A stretch of DNA of 9,450 bases from Thermoplasmata archaeon (lineage in GTDB: Archaea > Thermoplasmatota > Thermoplasmata > Thermoplasmatales > Thermoplasmataceae), in assembly GCA_021802165.1 (NCBI GenBank), contig JAKAAU010000044.1, positions 1 through 9,450 of the forward strand. The letters run 5' to 3'. Below, piece after piece: positions 1-6,700 of this stretch. Each line of letters begins with the position of its first letter. Positions within the stretch are counted from its first letter, which is position 1. The notes under the pieces are model-generated. The model was not told the DNA's origin. It saw only the letters and a program-made list of their open reading frames with translations, and ran no database searches. Both the position numbers and the translations under genes were made by a program.

Positions 1-1257
1 CATGTAACTGTATCCTTCCAGTTCGCCATTTTTGAATTCGTATGCCGGCTTCTGATTCCCGTTGAATTCTATTCTTGAATAGTGGAATTCATGCCCCCTT
101 ATTCTTTTACCCTTTTCCAGTATGACCCCGGTTGATGCAGCCGCCGCGTCCCTGTAACCCAGTGAGAGGCCTTTCATATGCACTGTGGCCGGTATTGCGC
201 CCACCATGGGGAAACACCCTTTATCCACAGCTATTGATTCTGAAAGGTACATGTAGCCACCGCATTCTGCAAAAACTGGCATTCCGTGTCCGATTTTATT
301 CCTGATTTCCCACATGAGTGTTTTATTCTCTGAAAGTTCCCGGGCATATAATTCAGGGTATCCTCCGCCCAGATAGAGCCCGTCAATATCTGGCAGGGAT
401 TTATCCCTTATGGGATCAAAATATACCGGAATACCGCCAAACTTTTCCAGAATTTCAATATTCTCAGCATAATAGAAGGAAAATGCCTCATTATATGCTA
501 TGCCGATCCTTGCCCTCTCCTTCATTTTTAAATTGTAAATTCTTTTGTTTCCATTCCATGTGGTTCCATACTTCCGGGAAATCCTGATTATGGAATCCAG
601 GTCAACACTTTTTCCTATTTGCTGTGATAGATTCTGAAAATAGGCTTCTCCTGTGGCTTTTTCCGCAGTGGTCACAAGACCAAGATAACGTGACCTTATT
701 TTTAAATCCTCACCGCGCTTTATGCATCCTATAACCTTTATTCCGGTAAAATGCTCGATTGCGTCCCTTACCATGCTGCAGTGGTAGTCTGATCCTGCGC
801 GGTTCATTATAACTCCTGCTATGTTCACCCTTTTATCCATGTCCCTGAATCCCATCACTGTGGCAGCAGCGCTCTGCCCTGAAGATGAAATGTCCACAAT
901 AAGTATTACTGGCAACCCGAGGATCCTGGCAACGTCAAATGAGCTGCCACGGAACTTATTTCCAGGCGCCCCGTCATAAAGGCCCATTACCCCCTCAACT
1001 ATTGAAATATCGCTGCCTTCGGAATTGTGGTAATAGATCTCCCTGACAGTTTCGTCGCTTCCCATCACAGGGTCAAGGTTGTGGGGTGTATTCCCTGATG
1101 CAATTCTGTGGAAACCCGGATCAATATAATCAGGCCCGACCTTGAATGGCTGCACCCTCATTCCTTTATCTGAAAGTGCCCTCATGATCCCGGCTGATAC
1201 CGTTGTTTTTCCTGACCCACTGGATGTGCCAGCTATCATTATTCCCTTAATGGCCAT
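1..1257 (-). CDS. cbiA: Cobyrinate a,c-diamide synthase CbiA (3' end outside window)
   Basis: This gene amidates the a and c carboxylates of cobyrinate with glutamine and ATP in the cytoplasmic anaerobic cobalamin pathway. I translated it from the minus strand; 419 codons are present with no stop, so the C-terminus (probably 20-40 residues) lies beyond the left edge. A P-loop, GTSSGSGKTT (residues 10-19), opens the dethiobiotin-synthetase-like ATPase domain, followed by VGPDYIDP near 40-47 and EGVMGLYDG (88-96). The second half is a type I glutamine amidotransferase domain with LGGGYPEL, the nucleophile Cys332 in AECGGY, and GHEFHYS (His389, His392). The start at 1257 lies inside cbiG with an 11-nt overlap. 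A GGTG (1268-1265) seven bases upstream could be its ribosome binding site, which fits translation from a shared mRNA. The methanogen paralogue CfbB has similar domains, but the neighbouring cbiG favours CbiA. Confidence 0.93.
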   Translation of the reverse strand, partial: MAIKGIMIAGTSSGSGKTTVSAGIMRALSDKGMRVQPFKVGPDYIDPGFHRIASGNTPHNLDPVMGSDETVREIYYHNSEGSDISIVEGVMGLYDGAPGNKFRGSSFDVARILGLPVILIVDISSSGQSAAATVMGFRDMDKRVNIAGVIMNRAGSDYHCSMVRDAIEHFTGIKVIGCIKRGEDLKIRSRYLGLVTTAEKATGEAYFQNLSQQIGKSVDLDSIIRISRKYGTTWNGNKRIYNLKMKERARIGIAYNEAFSFYYAENIEILEKFGGIPVYFDPIRDKSLPDIDGLYLGGGYPELYARELSENKTLMWEIRNKIGHGMPVFAECGGYMYLSESIAVDKGCFPMVGAIPATVHMKGLSLGYRDAAAASTGVILEKGKRIRGHEFHYSRIEFNGNQKPAYEFKNGELEGYSYM

Positions 1258-2242
1258 GCAGAAACACCGATACGGTAACATTATTAATAATTTCCTTAGA
1301 TACTATCTGCATGCCATTGCCAGAGGAAATTCTTGCAGCGGGATTGGACACAGAATAGGCGCCGGTGGCCCTGTAAACAGCGGCGGATTTTTCAGATGCA
1401 TAACGGTTAAGTTCATCAGCCGGATAAAAATAAAGTGGGCATTCCAGGTTTTCCGCAAGTTTTTTAATATCGGGGTTCCCGGATTTTATATCTATGGTTG
1501 AAATTGATCTTATGGCCTCCATTAATAGGTGAAATTTTTTGAATGTTGATTCTATGGCGTTTAACATGTCTGTTAATGTTGCATCGCTGGAAAAACCTAT
1601 GCCGAGATCCAGCACGTGCGGCACCAGTATCAGGGCAGAAGCATCCTGCTCATCCATATAGGTTATAATGATTTTTCTTCCACTGGGGGAACCCGGAAGA
1701 TCAGGGACTGGAATGCCTGTTCTGTTGATTACCTGTACCGGATCACCTGCAAGCATATCCCCTGAAACGGGGGCGAGGTTCTCCCTGTTCCTGATGGCCA
1801 TGCCGTATTTCACTGCAACTGAATCTACAGAGGCAATTCCATGGATATCAGATGCAGTTGTAATTACAGCACATGCACCCAGGATATCCGATATCTTTCC
1901 AGCCATATCATTCGCACCGTGGTGCCCGCCTGTTACAGGTATAACAAACCTGGCCGAGTCATCTATTGCCAGGACCGGTATATCATGGAACTTATCATGC
2001 AGGTAAGGTGCTATGATCCTTACAACTGCTCCCAGGGACATAACAAAAATGGCAGCATCATAATTCTCAAAAATAGATTCCATAATATCTCCTGCATGTC
2101 TGAAGGTTTGATACTTCCCGGATCCGGCATATCTGCTGCTTACAAAAATATCTGTTCGAAATTCCCTGGAAAGTCTTTCAGAAATCCCGATGCCATTGGA
2201 GGTTACAGCCACCAGTGCAATCCTCATGCCATCCATATCCAT
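1247..2242 (-). CDS. cbiG: Cobalt-precorrin 5A hydrolase CbiG
   Basis: CbiG opens the delta-lactone ring of cobalt-precorrin-5A and releases acetaldehyde, a step specific to the anaerobic (early cobalt insertion) cobalamin route. The 331-aa product has the expected order. An N-terminal CbiG_N region (about 60-125) contains MSLGAVVRIIAP and TGGHHGAND. A middle region with poorly defined limits follows (about 130-200). The C-terminal CbiG_C domain (about 204-331) carries LDLGIGFSSDAT, IDIK and the terminal VTVSV strand. Two family motifs look altered: the usual GIGCRRGT is GIGFSSDAT, and the usual sV-x-E-x-AA is SVSNPAA. The protein may therefore be divergent. Met codons at 2242, 2236 and 2227 are all possible starts; no Shine-Dalgarno sequence precedes any of them. 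A TATA-like element 21-27 bp upstream suits 2242 or 2236. The gene overlaps cbiA by 11 nt and is first in the visible operon. Confidence 0.92.
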   Translation of the reverse strand: MDMDGMRIALVAVTSNGIGISERLSREFRTDIFVSSRYAGSGKYQTFRHAGDIMESIFENYDAAIFVMSLGAVVRIIAPYLHDKFHDIPVLAIDDSARFVIPVTGGHHGANDMAGKISDILGACAVITTASDIHGIASVDSVAVKYGMAIRNRENLAPVSGDMLAGDPVQVINRTGIPVPDLPGSPSGRKIIITYMDEQDASALILVPHVLDLGIGFSSDATLTDMLNAIESTFKKFHLLMEAIRSISTIDIKSGNPDIKKLAENLECPLYFYPADELNRYASEKSAAVYRATGAYSVSNPAARISSGNGMQIVSKEIINNVTVSVFLHGH

Positions 2243-2257
2243 GAATTGTATAATGCC

Positions 2258-2270
2258 TATTATATTTATC
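2258..2270 (-). promoter_or_regulatory. Possible TATA-box promoter of cbiG-cbiA
   Basis: Read on the minus strand, ATAAATATAAT lies 21-27 bp upstream of the cbiG ATG codons at 2242 and 2236, the spacing expected for a leaderless or nearly leaderless archaeal transcript. The region is AT-rich throughout, so the exact box is uncertain. Confidence 0.4.
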
Positions 2271-2300
2271 AGGAATAAAATAATCTGTGCAGGTCGATAA

Positions 2301-2312
2301 ATATTTATATAT
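2301..2312 (+). promoter_or_regulatory. TATA-box promoter of the riboswitch-transporter transcript
   Basis: TTTATATA at 2304-2311 is a good archaeal TATA box. Counting about 23-26 bp from its centre puts the transcription start near 2330-2333, the first bases of the TPP aptamer. The mRNA would thus begin with the riboswitch. Another AT-rich box slightly upstream cannot be excluded. Confidence 0.6.
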
Positions 2313-2330
2313 TTTATAGATACATAATTA

Positions 2331-2406
2331 CCGGGGAGCGAAAAGCTGAGAGGATAGGGATCGACCCGTGTAACCTGATCCGGACAATACCGGCGGAGGG
2401 AGATGG
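2331..2406 (+). promoter_or_regulatory. TPP riboswitch (THI element) upstream of the MFS transporter
   Basis: All core blocks of the thiamine pyrophosphate aptamer occur in order. GGGGAGC (2333-2339) is followed by a short P3 hairpin (AGC-GAAAA-GCT, 2337-2347) and CTGAGA (2346-2351). ACCC (2364-2367) pairs with GGGG to form P2. ACCTGATC (2373-2380) leads into the P5 hairpin CGG-ACAATA-CCG (2381-2392), and the aptamer closes with GCGGAGGGA (2393-2401). TPP binding should reduce expression of the downstream transporter when the cofactor is abundant. The P1 stem looks minimal: only C2331-C2332 with G2405-G2406 pair obviously. The GGAGG at 2395-2399 is both aptamer core and Shine-Dalgarno-like, so direct masking of a ribosome site is a plausible mechanism (inference). 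THI elements upstream of MFS transporters are documented in Thermoplasma species. Confidence 0.95.
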
Positions 2407-2450
2407 ATACGAAATATGAATTTATAGAATTATGGTGGCTATTACGTTAA
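2403..2450 (+). CDS. Possible 15-codon leader ORF at the riboswitch 3' edge
   Basis: An ATG at 2403 lies three bases after the aptamer's GGAGGG and opens a 15-codon frame (MDTKYEFIELWWLLR) ending with TAA at 2448-2450, inside the start of the transporter gene in another frame. It has the only Shine-Dalgarno-like sequence in this region, whereas the transporter ATG at 2432 has none. It could be a regulatory leader peptide coupled to the transporter, the true N-terminus reached by a -1 shift or sequence difference, or chance. There is no homology evidence. Confidence 0.25.
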   Translation: MDTKYEFIELWWLLR

Positions 2451-3670
2451 CCACGAAGCAGCGTTTTATGATTGTATCAAGCGCTTCAGGGCTAACGTTC
2501 TGGGGAATGGTTGGTACACTGGGTCCGCTTGCTGCAGCAGGGTCAATAATAGGGGTGCTCCCCCATTATCTGAAGGTTCTCGTTCTGCTGATCGGGCCTT
2601 TATTTGTCCCATTCGGGAATTTTTTCATGGGATTGCTTACAGACCGGCTTGGAAGAAAAAAGATTTTTCTTATGACCATGATCATTTACGGTGTAGGAAT
2701 AGTTGTGATATCATTGAGCTATACCTTCATTCCACTGATAATAGGCCTGATGCTGGCGGAATTCGGGGTCGGCGGTGAGGAAATACCCTCCCTGTCGCTT
2801 GTATCTGAGGATTCTCCGGTATCCCAGAGGGCAATGTGGCTTACAATCATATCTGATTTTGACAACATAGGCAGTGCCCTTATAGCAGGATTATTTGTTA
2901 TAATTGTAAATTCATTCATGGACAGGATAATTCTTCTTTCTGCTGCCTCAGCACTCATTATAATTATGGTACTCTCCAGGATTTCCCTGCCGGAGTCATA
3001 CAAATGGCAGGAATCAAGGGGGCAGAAGGAAAAGTCAGAAATTACAAAGAAATCGCTTTACATAGACACCGCCGGTGTAAATATCAAAAGGCCTGCATAC
3101 AGGCTATCTCTCTTTGTGCTCATGGCAATGGCAATATCCCAGTATACCACATTCGGACTCATGGCATATGTAATCGGCCCGTACGAATTTCCCGGAGCCC
3201 GTACAGATGACATGATAATATTTGTTGCCCTTGTGGGCGCCTCAGTGGCTGGCTTCATTGCTGCACCGCTCATATCACGTGGAAGGAAAAAATATACTAT
3301 GTATTCCTTCGGAACCGGATTTTTATCCACGGTTCTGATTTTTATCCTTATACCCTTCCTTCATGACACACTGATATTTTATCCGCTGCTGTTCCTCAAC
3401 ATGATGATGAGTGAATTTGCCTGGGCTTCCAGAACAACACTGGAGCCTGAGCTGGCACCCACAAGGATAAGGGGAACTTTCATCGGCACCGTCAGGCTGG
3501 CTCCAATGATAGTATATCCGCTGCTTGTCATAGCAACCAGCACCATGCCACTAACAGACTTTATTGCCCTGAACATGGGATTGTGGCTTCTTGGATTTGC
3601 AGGGGCCATGGTATGGCATCATTACGGGATTGAAACAAAAAATGTTAACATAGACTATTCAGAAAATTGA
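2432..3670 (+). CDS. MFS transporter, probable thiamine or thiamine-precursor importer
   Basis: This is a 412-aa integral membrane protein with a 12-helix major facilitator pattern. Approximate segments: TM1 14-38, TM2 47-69, the signature loop GLLTDRLGRKK (67-77), TM3 78-98, TM4 100-120 leading into EFGVGGEEIPSLSLVSE, TM5-6 136-185 ending in LPES, a cytoplasmic loop of about 40 residues, then TM7-12 from about 224 to 397. The GGE-x-P and PES motifs resemble the sugar-porter and metabolite-H+ symporter branches. Specificity is inferred from the TPP riboswitch in its leader: Thermoplasma MFS genes under THI control have been proposed as thiamine transporters. The ATG at 2432 gives a suitable short cytoplasmic N-terminus, although no Shine-Dalgarno sequence precedes it; ATG 2468 is an in-frame alternative. 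The gene is monocistronic or followed, 66 bp later, by the helicase gene, which appears to have its own promoter. Confidence 0.85.
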   Translation: MVAITLTTKQRFMIVSSASGLTFWGMVGTLGPLAAAGSIIGVLPHYLKVLVLLIGPLFVPFGNFFMGLLTDRLGRKKIFLMTMIIYGVGIVVISLSYTFIPLIIGLMLAEFGVGGEEIPSLSLVSEDSPVSQRAMWLTIISDFDNIGSALIAGLFVIIVNSFMDRIILLSAASALIIIMVLSRISLPESYKWQESRGQKEKSEITKKSLYIDTAGVNIKRPAYRLSLFVLMAMAISQYTTFGLMAYVIGPYEFPGARTDDMIIFVALVGASVAGFIAAPLISRGRKKYTMYSFGTGFLSTVLIFILIPFLHDTLIFYPLLFLNMMMSEFAWASRTTLEPELAPTRIRGTFIGTVRLAPMIVYPLLVIATSTMPLTDFIALNMGLWLLGFAGAMVWHHYGIETKNVNIDYSEN

Positions 3671-3699
3671 AAATTCCTGTAATGCCATTTATAATAAAA

Positions 3700-3709
3700 T
3701 TAATATATT
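3700..3709 (+). promoter_or_regulatory. Possible TATA-box promoter of the helicase-nuclease gene
   Basis: TAATATATT centred near 3705 would start transcription about six bases before the ATG at 3737, giving a near-leaderless message. TTTATAAT at 3688-3695 is an alternative that would leave a leader of about 20 nt. No Shine-Dalgarno sequence precedes the ATG. Confidence 0.4.
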
Positions 3710-3736
3710 CTTTTCATTATTAACTCAAGACATTCA

Positions 3737-6700
3737 ATGGATATAAACATAGATGAAAGTATAACAAAATGGGAAAAAGATGTTATAGACACTTCAAAAA
3801 ATAATCGCCTCCTATATTTCAATTCCGACTCATTCCTGAAGATAACCACCCCATCCATGCTGTTCCTCTTCGACGATCTGGTTAACAAGGATAAAAAAAT
3901 GGGGGTGCACCTGACCGGGGATGAGGAAAACCGCAGGAAGGATGAAATAATATTTTCAAGGAAAGATGGCCTCGGAAAGGCGCTATCATCTATGTACTAC
4001 CAGGCCAACAGTGCCCTGAAGGAGCACGGATCAAACGTTTTATTCATTTCATTTGGACTGCTGAAATGGAAGGATGAAAATGCCAAAACAGTGGAAACAC
4101 AGCTTTTTTTCGTCCCTGTAACCCTGTCCAGGAAGATGTACGATGATTTTACCCTGGAATCTACAGAGGGGGATATATTTTTCAATCCTGTGCTAAGGGA
4201 AAAGCTGGAACAGTTTGGAATTAAATTTGACTTTACATTTGAGGACAATCTGAATCTATCCGAGGCAATGAGAAATTTCAAGCTAACCGTAAAGGATACT
4301 AAGTGGAGTGTCAGCAGAAATTCCTATCTCGGTGTGGTTTCCTTTACAAACAACAATATATACAACGACATAAAGAAAAACCATGATGCTATAAAGAAAA
4401 ATGACCTGACCAGGGCACTGGCGGGAGACTTCGAGGTCATTAAAAAATTGAACGAGAAGATGCCCAGGACCATTGACTATTCAATAGATACAGTCATGGA
4501 TGCCGACTCCAGCCAGATAAGTGCGGTGTATGCCGCAAGGGCAGGTGCAAGCTTTATACTCAATGGCCCCCCGGGAACAGGGAAAAGCCAGACAATTTCT
4601 AACATTATAGCCGATTCAATGAAGAATAACAGGAGCGTTCTTTTTGTCAGTGAAAAAAATGCTGCAATAGAGGTTGTCAAAAAGCGCCTCCAGGAGTCCG
4701 GGCTGGGAGATTTTATCCTGAGCTTCCATGGAAATGCATCAAAGAGTGAAATCATTAAATCCCTGTATAAATCAGTGGAGAACAACCAGCATGTTTCCAG
4801 AACCCTTGTACCCACGGACAGGTACTCAGGGACCCTGAACGATTATGTACATGCTGTCCATGAAAAACGTGGAAATCTTGGAAGGAGCGTGTACAATGCA
4901 TGTATGGTTGAACTTGAAAACAGCTGCCAGTTTTCTCTCAAAATTGGTGCGGGCATGATCGACATTACCCCGGAAGTACTGGAAAACATAGAGTTCCAGA
5001 TTTCAGAGTTCAACGATTACCTCGATATCATTGAAAATTTCGATAAAATGCCGGTTGATTTGCAGCTGCCCCGGTACAGGGAGAATCCTGAAAAATACTA
5101 CCGTGGAATAGACTCCATAGAAAACGGCATAGATGGCATGGAGGAAATAGGGGATCAGATAAAAAATTGTACCGGCGTGGATGTTGCATCAATGAAAGAT
5201 GCAGAGAAGGTTTACAGGCTGGGGTCGGTGCTCAATCCTGAGATAACCCTGGAGAAAGAGTTCCTGGATGCGGAGTTTATCCAGGATGCCTATGAACTGC
5301 TGGAGTCCCGTGAAAAACTGATTCAGGAATACAGGTATATGTCAGATATTTTCATGAAAAAGAGGAAAAAAGAGTTCTTGAACCTGGACCTTGATGCCCT
5401 GAAAAAGAACCTTGTTGAAAACTACAGCTCTGGCCTCAAAAGGCTTTCCTCGGATTATAAAAAGATAGTAAAGGACGTGATGGACCTAACTGAGGACGGA
5501 TCGAGGAAGCATTATAATGAAATTATAGAAGACATAGATTATGCCATGAAGATAAGGGAGAAAGAAGCAGCCCTTGAAGCAGTGGAGGAATCCATGAAAT
5601 CAAGGAATATCGACTCTGAGGATGTTTATGATAAGATCAGATATGCAAAAAAGATAATCTCAAATATGCCCGGGGAAACTTCAGTCGGGGCAGTAACTGA
5701 AATGGTATCAGGAATGGAAAATATGGATAGCATAATGGAATTCAAATCACTCTATGAATCTGTGATTGATGGAATAAATTCTCTTTCTGAGGTTCTGCCA
5801 TCTGCCGGCAGCATGGCGGATAAAAAACTGGAGGAAATCAGGGAACAGATAGTAGGGCTCTCATCCCTGGATGTGGAACGCTATGCCAAATTCATGGAGC
5901 TCTATGATTCCCTGAAATCTTCCGGCATAGACATATCCCCGGCCTTCAATATGGACCTGCATACAGACTCCATACTTCAATCATTCAGGCACAGCTTCAA
6001 CCATGAATTCGTTTCATATTATGTTAGAAACGATGATAATCTGAAGAATTTCAGAGCCTCCTCCCACGAGAGGCTGGCAGGCATGTTCATTGATTATGAC
6101 AGAAAAAGAATAGAAATAAACCGGATCAACCTGGTAAGCGAATTAACAGACAGGCGCAGGGAGATGCTGGCAAAGTATCCCGGTGCGTCCATGATAATCA
6201 AAACCGAAAATGCAAAGAAAAGATTCCAGAAGCCATTAAAGACGCTGTTCGGTGAGCTCAGGGAGGTGCTTCCAGCACTGAAGCCCTGTATAATGATGAG
6301 CCCGAATAATGTAAGTGCTTTCCTTGACAGCGATTTTTCCTTTGACCTGATTATATTTGATGAGGCATCACAGCTGACGCCTCCTGATGCGGTAGGATCC
6401 CTTATAAGGTCAAAGCAGGCGATTATATCCGGGGATACGCAGCAGCTTCCACCCACCAGTTTCTTTGAAAATGTAAATATATCAAAGTATGAGGATGATT
6501 ATGTTGTGCTGGACAACATACTGGACCAGTTTGATGCCATAGGGCTCGCAAAGATACCGCTGAAATGGCATTACAGGAGTGTTGATGACAGGCTGATCGC
6601 ATTTTCCAACAGGTATTTCTACGAAAATTCCCTGGAAACGTTCCCTTCTGCCTATGTAAACTCTCCGGATACAGGCCTTGAATTTTTCAAAATCGAGGGC

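Noticed and set aside
318..587. 89-codon plus-strand open frame near the left edge
   Set aside because: It is antisense to the continuous cbiA frame, whose amidotransferase motifs are clear.
1..1257. Identification of the first gene as CfbB of coenzyme F430 synthesis
   Set aside because: The domains are similar, but coupling to cbiG and absence of other F430 genes point to cobalamin.
1841..2278. 145-codon plus-strand open frame opposite cbiG
   Set aside because: cbiG is well supported by motifs on the other strand; the plus-strand product is Cys/His/Tyr-rich shadow sequence with no promoter of its own.
2243..2330. Cobalamin riboswitch for the cbi genes
   Set aside because: The space upstream of cbiG is too short and AT-rich and lacks the B12-box; the structured RNA here is the TPP aptamer on the opposite strand.
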